Source of the DNA: Oxalobacteraceae bacterium
GTDB taxonomy: Bacteria > Pseudomonadota > Gammaproteobacteria > Burkholderiales > Burkholderiaceae_D
NCBI GenBank assembly: GCA_010024875.1
Contig: RGFZ01000004.1
Coordinates: 18,618 to 82,617 of the forward strand
Length of the DNA: 64,000 nucleotides
Direction: 5' to 3'
Part shown: one piece after another, positions 18,121-27,243 of the stretch
How the letters are laid out: the number at the start of each line of letters is the position of its first letter
Position numbering within the stretch: position 1 is the stretch's first letter
Program-made: the position numbers and the translations under genes
The notes under the pieces: generated by a model
Told to the model about the DNA's origin: nothing
Databases searched by the model: none
Seen by the model: the letters and a program-made list of their open reading frames with translations, nothing else

Positions 18121-21100
18121 CTATTTTGCCAGAGAGTTTGGCTGCGGCTGAGGCGGTAGGGGCTGCGGCGGGATCACTGGCGCCTGACGATCGTTGAACC
18201 AGGGGTAAGCGAGTGGCAGCAACAGCAAAGTAAAAAAGGTTGCCGAAACGATGCCGCCAACAATCACGGCAGCGAACGGGCGCTGGGTCTCGGATCCAAT
18301 GCCATGCGACAGCGCGGCCGGCAACAAGCCCAGACCGGCCATCAATGCCGTCATCAGGATCGGCCGTAGCCGGGAAACCGCACCTTCAATGGCAGCCGCC
18401 AGTACAGATTTTTCACGATGCAGCAGCTCGACGATCTGCTCGACCATGATCACGCCATTCTGGACCGAGATGCCGGCGACCGCGATGAAACCGACCGCTG
18501 CTGATACAGAGAAATGCAATCCCGCGAGCGCCAGCGCCACGATGCCGCCTATCATCGAGAATGGAACGATCAGCAGCACCAGTATCGCCCTGCGCATGGA
18601 GCGGAATGCCCAGAACAGCAGAGAGAAAATCAGCAGCAGGGTGATCGGTACGATGATTGCCAGCCGTTTCACTGCGCGTTGCTGGTTCTCGAACTGTCCA
18701 CCCCAAGTCATCGTATAGCCGGGTGGCAGCACGACTTGCGCACGTACCTTTTTTTGCGCCTCTTTGACGAAGCTGCCCTGATCGCGCCCCAGCAGGTTGG
18801 CTTTGACCGAGACGTTCCGGACGCCCGCCTCGCGGCTGATGCGCGAGGCCCCCTGACGTACGGTGATCGTCGCGACTTCACCCAGACTGACGGTACCTGC
18901 GCCTCCCGGCAAACTGACCTGCACCAGCGCAATATCGTCGACAGCATTGCGGTAGTTTTCTTTCAGACGAATTGTCACATCGAAGCGTTTGTCACCCTCG
19001 TAGAAAGTATTAACCTGCAAGCCCGCCAGCGCGGTCTGGATGGCGACATTCACGTCAGCGACATTGACGCCGAGCCGCGCGATTCTTTCGCGATCAATGG
19101 AAATATCCAGTTCACTCTGTCCGCTGATACGAATCGCCGCCACATCCGACGCGCCGCGTATACCTTTGAGGATATTTGCAACCTGCTCACTTTTTTCGGT
19201 CAGGATTTCCAGATCGGGGCCGTAGATCTTGACCGCAATTTCGCCTTTGACGCCCGACAGCGCCTCTTCCACACTGTCTTGAATGACTTGCGAGAAGTTG
19301 GTCAGCACGCCGGGAACCGAGCGAATCTTTCGGCTCATGTCAGCCACCAGCTGTTCTTTGGCACCGAAACGCCACTCTTTGATGGGCTTGAGATCAGCAA
19401 GAATCTCAAGATTATTCGGGCCCTTGGGGTCCGTACCGTCGTCTGGCCGACCTACATGAGTAACGACGCTTTTCACCTCCGGATAACTGCGCAGAATCTG
19501 CCTGACCTGGCGCTCGATATTCTTGGTCGCATCCAGTGAGGTGGAGGGCGGCATCGAAATGGTCAGCCAGATATTGCCCTCATCGAGCTTGGGAACGAAC
19601 TCGCTGCCCAAGAGCGGCGACAGCAGAAAAGTTATAGCGAGCACCGCCGCCGAGCTAGCGATCACCAGAAAGCGATGCAGGGCCGCCCAGCGCAGAAAGC
19701 TGCGGTAACGCTGCTGAAGACGCTCCATCCAGTCAAGATGCTTCTCTTCCAGTGTATGCTTGCGCATAGCCACTGCCAGCAGCGTGGGCACCAGTGTCAT
19801 CGTCAGGATGACTGCACCCAGCATCGCGAATGACAAGGTCATCGCGACCGGCGCAAAGATTTTTCCTTCCACACGCTGGAACGTGAAAATCGGGATGAAG
19901 GCCACAATGATGATGGCTTTCGCAAACAGAATGGGATGCCCCATCTCGACCACCGTACGGCGCAGCGATGACAGCCGCAACAGGTAGTCGGCTTCCGTGT
20001 CGGTGGTCGTCTCCATCGACTGCACTGCCAATCGCACCATCAAGGCTTCAACCAGCACTACCGCGCCATCGATAATGATGCCAAAGTCCACTGCACCCAG
20101 CGAGATCAGGTTGGCGGGAATGCTCCTGATGTCGAGCATGATGAATGCGAACAGCAGCGACAAAGGAATCACCGTCCCCACGATCAAGGCTGCCATCCAG
20201 TTGCGCAGAAAAATCACCAGAATCGCGATCACTAGTGCCGCTCCTATGAGCAGATTTTCCGCCACTGTTGTCACGGTATGACCGATCAACTCGGTGCGGT
20301 CATAAATAGGGTGAATCTTCACGCCCGAGGGCAATTTGGCATTGAGTTCGTCGATTTTGTCTTTCACCTCGGTCACGACTTTGGTGGCATTACCCCCTTT
20401 GGTCATCTGCACGATGCCCTCGACCACGTTGTCGCGGTCGTTGTAGGCCACCACCCCGGAGCGGCTCCGCGCGCCCAGCACGACCTCGCCCAGATCCGAC
20501 ACCCGCACGGTCTTACCTTCTCTCGCGCGCACGACCACGCGGCCAATATCCGCGAGGCTGTTGAAAATGCCCATGCCGCGAATGACTAATGCCTCATCAC
20601 CTCGCCGCACAAAACCGCCACCGGCATTGGCGGCGTTGTTCGTTAGCGCGGTGCTGACCTCGTCAATCGCAATGCCATAACGCTTGAGCGCGTAGGGATC
20701 GACGCGGACCTGATATTCCTTGACCGTACCACCAAAACTGACCACGTCCGCCACGTAAGGAACGATACGCAAGCCCGGACGGATTACCCAGTCCTGGATC
20801 GCGCGCACCTCGCTGATCGGCATTTCTTTCGGCACTTCCAACACGTAGCGGTAAATCTCACCCACCGCCGTGCTGAGCGGAGCCAACGTGGGCTGCACGC
20901 CCGGCGGCAGATTGACGTTCTGGAGTTTTTCGATGACTTGCTGGCGCGCGAAATAATCATCCGTGCCGTCGCCAAAGGTCAGCGTGACGACTGACAGGCC
21001 CGAGATACTGACCGAGCGCAGCTGAGTCTGGCGGGGAACACCGGACATTTCCCGCTCGATCGGCAGAGTGATATTGCGCTCCACTTCCTCTGGCGCCTGA

Positions 21101-21264
21101 CCAGGGTACTGGGTGACCACCAGTACCTGCACATCCTGCACATCCGGAAACGCCTCAATCGACAGATTGTTGATTGCGCGGTAGCCGAAAGCGCACAGCA
21201 CAGCTGTCATCACCAGCACGAACACGCGCTGGGTAAGCGCAAACTCGATTAGCTTATTTAACAT
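18121..21264 (-). CDS. czcA: Heavy-metal-type RND efflux pump (CzcA family)
   Basis: 1047 residues: inner-membrane proton antiporter of the HME-RND group. Membrane segments follow the RND pattern, one near 10-30, five or six clustered at 340-500, and the second half likewise. The transmembrane-4 motif is DFGIIIDGAVVLVEA, with the proton-relay acids D393, D399 and E406. The DFG-x3-DGA-x3-VE pattern is the zinc/cobalt/cadmium type, but Ala407 replaces the usual Asn. The start overlaps the adaptor gene by 11 bases. Substrate metals are inferred from family signatures only. The C-terminus is short, with a proline-rich tail. Confidence 0.9.
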   Translation of the reverse strand: MLNKLIEFALTQRVFVLVMTAVLCAFGYRAINNLSIEAFPDVQDVQVLVVTQYPGQAPEEVERNITLPIEREMSGVPRQTQLRSVSISGLSVVTLTFGDGTDDYFARQQVIEKLQNVNLPPGVQPTLAPLSTAVGEIYRYVLEVPKEMPISEVRAIQDWVIRPGLRIVPYVADVVSFGGTVKEYQVRVDPYALKRYGIAIDEVSTALTNNAANAGGGFVRRGDEALVIRGMGIFNSLADIGRVVVRAREGKTVRVSDLGEVVLGARSRSGVVAYNDRDNVVEGIVQMTKGGNATKVVTEVKDKIDELNAKLPSGVKIHPIYDRTELIGHTVTTVAENLLIGAALVIAILVIFLRNWMAALIVGTVIPLSLLFAFIMLDIRSIPANLISLGAVDFGIIIDGAVVLVEALMVRLAVQSMETTTDTEADYLLRLSSLRRTVVEMGHPILFAKAIIIVAFIPIFTFQRVEGKIFAPVAMTLSFAMLGAVILTMTLVPTLLAVAMRKHTLEEKHLDWMERLQQRYRSFLRWAALHRFLVIASSAAVLAITFLLSPLLGSEFVPKLDEGNIWLTISMPPSTSLDATKNIERQVRQILRSYPEVKSVVTHVGRPDDGTDPKGPNNLEILADLKPIKEWRFGAKEQLVADMSRKIRSVPGVLTNFSQVIQDSVEEALSGVKGEIAVKIYGPDLEILTEKSEQVANILKGIRGASDVAAIRISGQSELDISIDRERIARLGVNVADVNVAIQTALAGLQVNTFYEGDKRFDVTIRLKENYRNAVDDIALVQVSLPGGAGTVSLGEVATITVRQGASRISREAGVRNVSVKANLLGRDQGSFVKEAQKKVRAQVVLPPGYTMTWGGQFENQQRAVKRLAIIVPITLLLIFSLLFWAFRSMRRAILVLLIVPFSMIGGIVALALAGLHFSVSAAVGFIAVAGISVQNGVIMVEQIVELLHREKSVLAAAIEGAVSRLRPILMTALMAGLGLLPAALSHGIGSETQRPFAAVIVGGIVSATFFTLLLLPLAYPWFNDRQAPVIPPQPLPPQPQPNSLAK

Positions 21265-22408
21265 CAGCCATCGCCTCGGAGTTGAGCAGCAGCGCGCCTT
21301 CGATTACGACTTTCTCGCCTTCTGCAAGACCGCTCTCAATGAAAGAGTGGTCATTGCCGCGCAAACCCAGGTTGACCTTGCGCTTCTCGAAAGTACCGGG
21401 CAACGTCTCGACGAACACGTACACATACAAGCCCTCAGTCACGAGGCTGGTATTGGGCACGCGTATGCCTCTGTGTTCACTGTCTGGCAGAAATGACACG
21501 CGCGCGAACATTTCTGGCTTGAGCTTACGATCGCGGTTCATGATCGCGCAGCGCACCTGCACGCGGCGCGTCACCGGATCGACGGCCACACCGATACGCT
21601 CAACCTTTGCACTGAAATGCTCATTCGGCCAGGCATCGGTCTCGATGCTTACCGTCTGCCCTGCTTTGACATGGGAGAGACTTTTTTCGGACACATCGAC
21701 CAGCACCCAGAGCTGGCTGATATCGGTGACTACGAACAATGGCGCTTGCAGATCAGGGCGCACTTCCTGGCCCGGATTCACGGTTCGCTCGACCACCACA
21801 CCAGCGAGCGGGGAGCGCAACTGAAATTTTCCGTTCTCATGGCCCGATGCTTGCAGATTGCGCATGCGAAGCGAGGTACGCCTGACCTCGGCCTGCGCTT
21901 GGCGATAGTCTGCCTCGGCCGCCTCGAAGTCCTTGCGCGCAATGACTTCATGCTCATGAAGATTTTTTGCGCGCTCGTAGGCCAGTTGCCGGCGCGACGC
22001 TTCGCTGGAGGCCTTGGCTAGCTCAGCCTCAGCAGTTGCCAGTTCGGGGGAGTCGATATCGATCAGCGCTGCACCGCGGTTGACCTGATCACCGACACCA
22101 GCGCGCAGCGCCAGCACCCGCCCCGCGATCGGAGAGCTGATGCGCGCGGTGAGGTTTTCGTCGTAGACCAGTCGCCCGTTCATTGGATCGGCTGCAGGCA
22201 TGGCCTCCGAATCGACCACCTCGGAACGTATTGACGCCAGCTGCGGCTCCCCGGCCTTGAAACTGACGATGCCGGGTTGGTGGGGCTCGGCATTCACTTT
22301 GTCCAGCTCTGCCTCATGCTTGGCGCTGCGATACTGAACGAAGCTCACGATACCGGCGGTGGCAGCCGTGATCACGACGAATACCAGAACTTTGGTGACT
22401 GTTTTCAT
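21254..22408 (-). CDS. czcB: Efflux adaptor (membrane fusion protein), CzcB-like
   Basis: 384 residues from ATG 22408, which overlaps the stop of the outer-membrane gene as ATGA. A single N-terminal membrane anchor (VLVFVVITAATAGIVSFV) is followed by a lipoyl half-motif (ISSPIAGRVLALRAGVGDQV), an alpha-hairpin (ELATAEAELAKASSEASRR to RMRNLQAS), the second lipoyl half (LRSPLAGVVVERTVNPGQEV) and a beta-barrel domain (LWVLVDVSEKSLSHVKAGQ). It bridges the RND pump and the outer-membrane channel in the periplasm. No extra metal-binding His/Cys N-terminal domain is seen, unlike some CusB or CzcB proteins. Confidence 0.92.
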   Translation of the reverse strand: MKTVTKVLVFVVITAATAGIVSFVQYRSAKHEAELDKVNAEPHQPGIVSFKAGEPQLASIRSEVVDSEAMPAADPMNGRLVYDENLTARISSPIAGRVLALRAGVGDQVNRGAALIDIDSPELATAEAELAKASSEASRRQLAYERAKNLHEHEVIARKDFEAAEADYRQAQAEVRRTSLRMRNLQASGHENGKFQLRSPLAGVVVERTVNPGQEVRPDLQAPLFVVTDISQLWVLVDVSEKSLSHVKAGQTVSIETDAWPNEHFSAKVERIGVAVDPVTRRVQVRCAIMNRDRKLKPEMFARVSFLPDSEHRGIRVPNTSLVTEGLYVYVFVETLPGTFEKRKVNLGLRGNDHSFIESGLAEGEKVVIEGALLLNSEAMADVK

Positions 22409-23703
22409 TGAGAGATTTCCGGTGTATCCATGGTGGCCTCGGTGGCGGCTTTCCACGCATGCCAGGCCTTGCTCAGTTCAACTTGCGCCGCCAGTGCATC
22501 CAGGCGCGTGGCGCGCAAGGTGCGGCGCACATCCAGCAAGTCCATCACGCCCACTGCGCCATTGCGATACGCATACTCGGCTGCGTCTGCTGCTTTTTCT
22601 GCGGCCACCAACAACTCATCACGATTGCGCCGAACCCGCTCGGCGGCGGCAGTCAGTGCTGACCATGCGGAGCCGATCTCGCTCTCGGCGACTGCACGAG
22701 CGCGTAGCAGCGCCTGCTGCGCGCTCGTGCGACCCGCCTCGGCGGCAAGGATCTCGCCTTGAAAGTAGTAGCGCGTGAAGAGCGGCATCTGCACCGAAAA
22801 GCCGACGCTGTTGCCATTACCGCCGTTGGCATCGCCAGGCTGTGGAAAATGCTCATACTGCATCCCCACCGTGACATCGCGCGTGCGGAGCGCCTGGGCG
22901 AGGCGGCCTCCGGCATCGGCCGCCGCGATGCGAGACACTGCCGCACGCACATCAGGCCGGCGAGAGATCACTTCATCCAGCGAGGTGCCCGTCAGCGGCT
23001 GCGGAATCTTGGGCTCGGGCCAGGCATCGCTGGCCACTAACTGGTCGATGTGTTCGCTGATACCCAGCAACAGTGCCAATGCGCGGCGGGCCTGTGCGAG
23101 TTCGCTTTCAGCGACAGACACATCATTTTGCGCACGCAGCGCGTCCACGCGTACTCGCTCGACATCAGCGCCAGCAATGTCGCCGGCGTTTTTTCTGATC
23201 TGTGCTGCGGAAAGCACCACGTCGAGCAGTCGTTGGTTATCCCACGCCGCGCTGCGCTTGTCCTGTGCCAGCTTCAAGTCGATGTAGGCCCGCGCGACCA
23301 GCGCGCGCAGCTGCCGGCCCAGGTCACTGACATCCGATTGCACCGCACGGACCTGCTGCTCGGCGCCCTCGCGACGCAGCTCGCGCTTGCCGCCACGCTC
23401 GATCAGCTGAGCGATCTGCAACACGGTGTCGATGGGTCGTTTCCACAACCCGCCGCCACCTTTGTTGGCTGTGCTGATGCTGCTGCTCGAAACGGTGAGA
23501 TTGGGGTTTGGCGCCGCGCCCGCCACTTCAAGGTTTGCGCGGGCGCTGCTGATGGTGGTGCGTGCGAGCTGAAGATCATGATTGCGCTCAAGCGCGATGC
23601 TCTGTGCCTCAGCCAGCGAGAGTGGCCAGCTGCTGTCGGTCGCGCCCAGCGCCTGCATGCTGCACAAGGCCAGACTACTCGCCCATATCGATAGTGACCT
23701 CAA
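22405..23703 (-). CDS. czcC: Outer-membrane efflux channel, CzcC/TolC-like
   Basis: 432 residues if translation starts at TTG 23703. I choose it because GAGG lies 6 bases upstream and because the product then begins with a clean signal peptide (MRSLSIWASSLALCSMQALG, cleavage after ALGA). The open frame extends to ATG 23805, but that would bury a palindrome and add 34 residues before the signal. Two OEP repeats are visible: LSLAEAQSIALERNHDLQLA starts the first, and TSLDEVISRRPDVRAAVSR starts the second. The protein forms the outer-membrane and periplasmic tunnel for the pump encoded downstream. Confidence 0.88.
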   Translation of the reverse strand: MRSLSIWASSLALCSMQALGATDSSWPLSLAEAQSIALERNHDLQLARTTISSARANLEVAGAAPNPNLTVSSSSISTANKGGGGLWKRPIDTVLQIAQLIERGGKRELRREGAEQQVRAVQSDVSDLGRQLRALVARAYIDLKLAQDKRSAAWDNQRLLDVVLSAAQIRKNAGDIAGADVERVRVDALRAQNDVSVAESELAQARRALALLLGISEHIDQLVASDAWPEPKIPQPLTGTSLDEVISRRPDVRAAVSRIAAADAGGRLAQALRTRDVTVGMQYEHFPQPGDANGGNGNSVGFSVQMPLFTRYYFQGEILAAEAGRTSAQQALLRARAVAESEIGSAWSALTAAAERVRRNRDELLVAAEKAADAAEYAYRNGAVGVMDLLDVRRTLRATRLDALAAQVELSKAWHAWKAATEATMDTPEISQ

Positions 23704-23835
23704 TTGCTGCCTCGCTAGTATCCCGATACTTTGACCAAGGGGACAGTAGAGGGTAAGAACACTAGCTGTCTGGCTCCTGAGCAATGGCTGACACATCACT
23801 GACATCTGTCAGAAGCTGTAAAACTCGGGATACGC
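23704..23835 (-). promoter_or_regulatory. Control region of the efflux operon
   Basis: Two inverted repeats are visible. CTGACA-TC-TGTCAG at 23799-23812 is a perfect palindrome apart from its two central bases, with a further direct TGACA just upstream on the plus strand. It resembles the paired TGACA boxes of CusR/CopR-type regulators. AGTATC-CC-GATACT at 23717-23730 overlaps a -10-like GATACT just before the TTG start. No consensus -35 is obvious, which fits an activator-dependent promoter. Binding by the regulator encoded in the operon is inference. Confidence 0.45.
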
Positions 23836-23866
23836 AAAAAAACACCGGGCAACGCCCGGTGTTTTT
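23836..23866. terminator. Bidirectional rho-independent terminator after trpB2
   Basis: ACACCGGGC (23842-23850) pairs with GCCCGGTGT (23854-23862) around AAC. An A-run on the left and a T-run on the right make it work in either direction. It insulates the efflux operon from the trpB-like gene. Confidence 0.92.
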
Positions 23867-23885
23867 GCTTCCCAACTAAACGTTA

Positions 23886-25256
23886 TCAAGCCGCTTCCGG
23901 AACACTCGGCAAACCTGCCAGCGCCATCGCCAATTCTTTTTCGTCGTATTTTTCATCCTTCAGGTTGCCGGCGAAATAGCTCGAGTAGGCCGCCATATCG
24001 AAATGTCCATGACCGCACAGGTTGAACAAGATGACCTCGCTCTTGCCTTCGCGCTTGCAGCGCAGCGCTTCTTCGATCACGCCCTTGACCGCATGGTTTG
24101 CTTCCGGCGCCGGCACGATGCCTTCGTGACGGGCAAACAGCACACCGGCGGCAAAGCACTCGGTCTGGTGATAGGCGACGGCTTCGATCAGGTTCAGTTC
24201 TTTGAGGTGCGAAACCAGCGGCGCCATGCCGTGATAACGCAGGCCGCCCGCATGGAAACCCGGTGGCGTGAACGACGAGCCGAGCGTGTGCATCTTGGTC
24301 AGCGGTGCCATGTGACCGGTATCACCGAAGTCGTACGCGTACTTGCCGCGCGTGAGTGACGGGCAGGCTGCCGGTTCGACCGCGACGATGCGTGGCTTCG
24401 GACCGCCGCGGAGACCGGCGCCAATGAATGGGAAAGTGATACCCGCGAAGTTCGAGCCGCCGCCAGTGCAACCCACGATAACGTCGGGATAAGCATCGGC
24501 CATCGCCATCTGCTCCATCGACTCGATACCCACGATGGTCTGATGCATCAGCACATGGTTGAGCACCGAACCCAGGGCGTATTTGGTGTCGTCATTGGTC
24601 GCGGCGACTTCCACGGCCTCGGAGATCGCGATGCCCAGACTGCCCGGATGATTCGGCGTCTTTTCCAGCACCGACCGGCCGTAGTGGGTCTCGTTGGACG
24701 GCGACGGCAAGCATTTGGCACCGTAGGTTTCCATCACGGCACGGCGATAGGGTTTCTGGTCATATGACACGCGCACCTGAAACACCGTCACGTCGATATC
24801 GAACAGCGAACCCGCGAACGACAGCGACGTACCCCACTGCCCCGCTCCGGTCTCGGTAGTCAGGCGCTTCACACCCGCCTGCTTGTTGTAGAACGCCTGG
24901 GGAATCGCGGTGTTCGGCTTGTGGCTTCCGGCAGGGCTGACCCCCTCGTATTTGTAGAAAATCTTCGCGGGCGTGCCCAGCGCTTTTTCGAGCGCATACG
25001 CACGAAACAGCGGCGCGGGACGCCACAGACGATACACATCGCGCACTGGCTCAGGAATATCGATCTCGCGCTCTTGCGTGACCTCTTGCATGATCAGATC
25101 CATCGGGAACAGCGGTGCGAGATCATCGGGACCAATCGGCTGGAGCGTGCCAGGATGAAGCACCGGCGGCAGCGGTTTGGGCAGATCAGCTTGAATGTTG
25201 TACCAGCGCTTGGGGATACGGTCCTCTGGCAAGAGGAATTTCACTTGATGCGACAT
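23886..25256 (-). CDS. TrpB-like pyridoxal phosphate synthase (TrpB2 type)
   Basis: 456 residues from ATG 25256, with GGAGAA 8 bases upstream. The 29 preceding codons of the open frame lack similarity. This is the longer TrpB2 branch of tryptophan synthase beta chains: PLP lysine K113 in GSHKPNTA, catalytic Glu in TETGAGQWG, and the phosphate-binding CTGGGSNF. TrpB2 proteins convert indole and serine to tryptophan, but many act without a TrpA partner and their physiological role varies. No trpA or other trp gene is nearby, so it probably is not the main tryptophan synthase here. It is monocistronic between terminators. Confidence 0.88.
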   Translation of the reverse strand: MSHQVKFLLPEDRIPKRWYNIQADLPKPLPPVLHPGTLQPIGPDDLAPLFPMDLIMQEVTQEREIDIPEPVRDVYRLWRPAPLFRAYALEKALGTPAKIFYKYEGVSPAGSHKPNTAIPQAFYNKQAGVKRLTTETGAGQWGTSLSFAGSLFDIDVTVFQVRVSYDQKPYRRAVMETYGAKCLPSPSNETHYGRSVLEKTPNHPGSLGIAISEAVEVAATNDDTKYALGSVLNHVLMHQTIVGIESMEQMAMADAYPDVIVGCTGGGSNFAGITFPFIGAGLRGGPKPRIVAVEPAACPSLTRGKYAYDFGDTGHMAPLTKMHTLGSSFTPPGFHAGGLRYHGMAPLVSHLKELNLIEAVAYHQTECFAAGVLFARHEGIVPAPEANHAVKGVIEEALRCKREGKSEVILFNLCGHGHFDMAAYSSYFAGNLKDEKYDEKELAMALAGLPSVPEAA

Positions 25257-25432
25257 CAGCGGTTCTCCATCGTTTTTTTGTTTATCTGTGTGCTTTGACG
25301 GACGCTCTGCCAGTGTCTCAACCAGCAGAAAAATGCGTGCCATTTTAGCAAGGCGTCGACCTCTGCATCATGCGAGGCCTGAACCGAGAATTTACTTGGT
25401 GAACGCCCTTCTCGTCCATCCTCCGATCAACA

Positions 25433-25470
25433 TCCCCAAAAAAACAAAGCCCCCTGACGGGCAGGGGGCT
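25433..25470 (-). terminator. Rho-independent terminator of psiF-like gene
   Basis: On the minus strand AGCCCCCTG (25470-25462) pairs with CAGGGGGCT (25456-25448) around a five-base loop, followed by TTTG and a seven-T run. Confidence 0.9.
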
Positions 25471-25490
25471 GTATCAAGCCACTGGCGGGC

Positions 25491-25784
25491 TTATTTGGCC
25501 TTCAGGCACTCGCTCATGAATTTCTTTCGCTCGTCGCCCTTCATGCCCGCGGCGTCCTTGTTACAGGTAACCATCTTGTTCTGCTGAGCGGTCTTCGGGG
25601 CTTCCGCAGGGGCCTCTGGCTTTTTGCTCAGGCAGTCCTTCATGAAAGCCTTGCGCTCATCACCCTTTTTGCCCGCGGCGTCCTTGTTACAGGTGGCCAT
25701 CTTGTTCTGCTGCTCAGTCGCGGCAAATGCAGGGGGGATGGCAAACAGACCCAAGAGGGTCAGTGCAGCAATGATTGATTTCAT
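25491..25784 (-). CDS. psiF: PsiF-repeat periplasmic protein
   Basis: 97 residues from ATG 25784, with GGAG 5 bases upstream. An N-terminal signal peptide (LTLLGLFAIPPAFA, cleavage near residue 21) is followed by two tandem PsiF repeats, each reading QQNKMxTCNKDAAGxKGDER and ending in a Cys-Leu. Each repeat holds two cysteines, likely one disulfide per repeat in the periplasm. E. coli PsiF is induced by phosphate starvation, but its function is unknown. The longer frame opening at 25889 is rejected because it would bury the signal. A -10-like TATAGT reads on the minus strand at 25889-25894, about 100 bases upstream. Confidence 0.9.
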   Translation of the reverse strand: MKSIIAALTLLGLFAIPPAFAATEQQNKMATCNKDAAGKKGDERKAFMKDCLSKKPEAPAEAPKTAQQNKMVTCNKDAAGMKGDERKKFMSECLKAK

Positions 25785-25956
25785 GATGTCTCCAGGCAGG
25801 CCAGGAACGAAGTGAAAAGCGCGCGAGACCAGCCCGCCACCTTGGGGACACGCACGCTCTTGCCGAACACTTGAAAGGTTCTCACCCAACTATAGATCCA
25901 GATCCTGACACAAAGCTTAAGCGTGCTTCTTGTTAATCGTCAGACCCTGTCTCATG

Positions 25957-27243
25957 TCAGTCGTTTAACAAGCGATGCATGAGCCAGGCGGCCACCCGAA
26001 GCGCGACCTTGTCTTCACCATATCGCCCAATCACCTGCAGACCCACCGGCATGCCCGTCGCTCCTCGACTAAAAGGCAGATGCACACAAGGCAGCCCCAG
26101 CAGCGTCCACACACGCCCGAACACCGGGTCCCCGGTTTGCTCCAGCGTCGCCGGCGCCTCACCGCGCGCGCTGGGCGCCAGCACCACTTCATGCTCGCCG
26201 AATGCTGCCGAGACCATGCCGCGCGCTGCATGGGCAAGCTGATTCGCAGCGCGATACTGCTCGAGCGATACCTGTAGCCCGGCGGCCAGCAACTCGCGCA
26301 AGCCGGGGCTGAGCGATTCCGAATGATGCATTCGCTCATGCGCCAGCGAGCGCGCCAGATCGAAGCTCATGATGTCCTTCTGGGCCTGCAATAAACCTGC
26401 AAATGCTGCCGGCAGCACTAGCTCACGCACCGGCACACCCGCCTTGGCCAGACTTCGCGCGGCCTGCTCCATCGCGTGCCGGGTATCGTGATCAGCATGC
26501 GGCCATTCATGCGTGTGACAAAGCGCCACCCGTGGTGTGGAAGAAACCTCCAGTTTCATCAGTCCAAGATCGCCCGTGGCGGCTGCGGCAAATAGCGCAA
26601 CATCAGGCACCGAACGGGCAAGGAACCCGAGCGTATCGAGCGAATCGGACAATGCTTTCACGCCAGCGCGGTTGACGAGCCCAAAACTGGGCTTGTAACC
26701 CACGATCCCGCAGAACGCCGCGGGACGGATGACCGATGCCGCAGTCTGCGAAGCAAACGCGAGCGGCACCATGTGGTCTGCGACCGCCGCCGCCGATCCG
26801 CTCGAGGAACCGCCGGGGGTGTGCGTCAGTCGGCGTGGGTTGCGTGTCTTGCCCGGCGTGAAGGTGGCGAACTCGGTCGTGACTGTTTTGCCAAGCATGA
26901 TGGCACCTTGCTCGCTGCACAGGGACACCACTGCGGCATCGGCCAGAGGACGATGGCCAGTATAGATGGCTGAACCATAGGTAGTCGGCATGTCGTGGGT
27001 ATCAAACAAATCTTTCACACCGATCGGTAAACCGTGCAACAAGCCCTGAACAGGACCCTCGTCGAGCTGTTTGGCTCGCGACAGTGCTGCATCGGCAGCG
27101 ACATAATTCCAGGCACCTACCTGCAGCTCTCGCGACTCGATACGGCTCAGACAGGCGCGCACGAGTTCGCAAGCGCTGATATCCCGTCGGACGAGCTGTC
27201 GCGAGAGCTCAGTTGCACTAAGCGTATTCAACAATTCGTTCAT
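25957..27243 (-). CDS. Amidase-signature family hydrolase
   Basis: 428 residues from ATG 27243. The Lys-cisSer-Ser triad can be placed: K77 in GLPIGVKDLF, S146 in HTPGGSSSGSAAAVA and nucleophile S170 in QTAASVIRPAAFCG. The last segment differs from the usual DTGGSIRxPA, with TAAS replacing TGGS, so oxyanion-hole geometry may be altered. The length is shorter than GatA and no gatB or gatC is near, so this is not the tRNA amidotransferase. The substrate is unknown. Its start overlaps the stop of the DUF3095 gene as ATGA, indicating coupled synthesis. A 172-base gap then separates it from psiF. Confidence 0.88.
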   Translation of the reverse strand: MNELLNTLSATELSRQLVRRDISACELVRACLSRIESRELQVGAWNYVAADAALSRAKQLDEGPVQGLLHGLPIGVKDLFDTHDMPTTYGSAIYTGHRPLADAAVVSLCSEQGAIMLGKTVTTEFATFTPGKTRNPRRLTHTPGGSSSGSAAAVADHMVPLAFASQTAASVIRPAAFCGIVGYKPSFGLVNRAGVKALSDSLDTLGFLARSVPDVALFAAAATGDLGLMKLEVSSTPRVALCHTHEWPHADHDTRHAMEQAARSLAKAGVPVRELVLPAAFAGLLQAQKDIMSFDLARSLAHERMHHSESLSPGLRELLAAGLQVSLEQYRAANQLAHAARGMVSAAFGEHEVVLAPSARGEAPATLEQTGDPVFGRVWTLLGLPCVHLPFSRGATGMPVGLQVIGRYGEDKVALRVAAWLMHRLLND

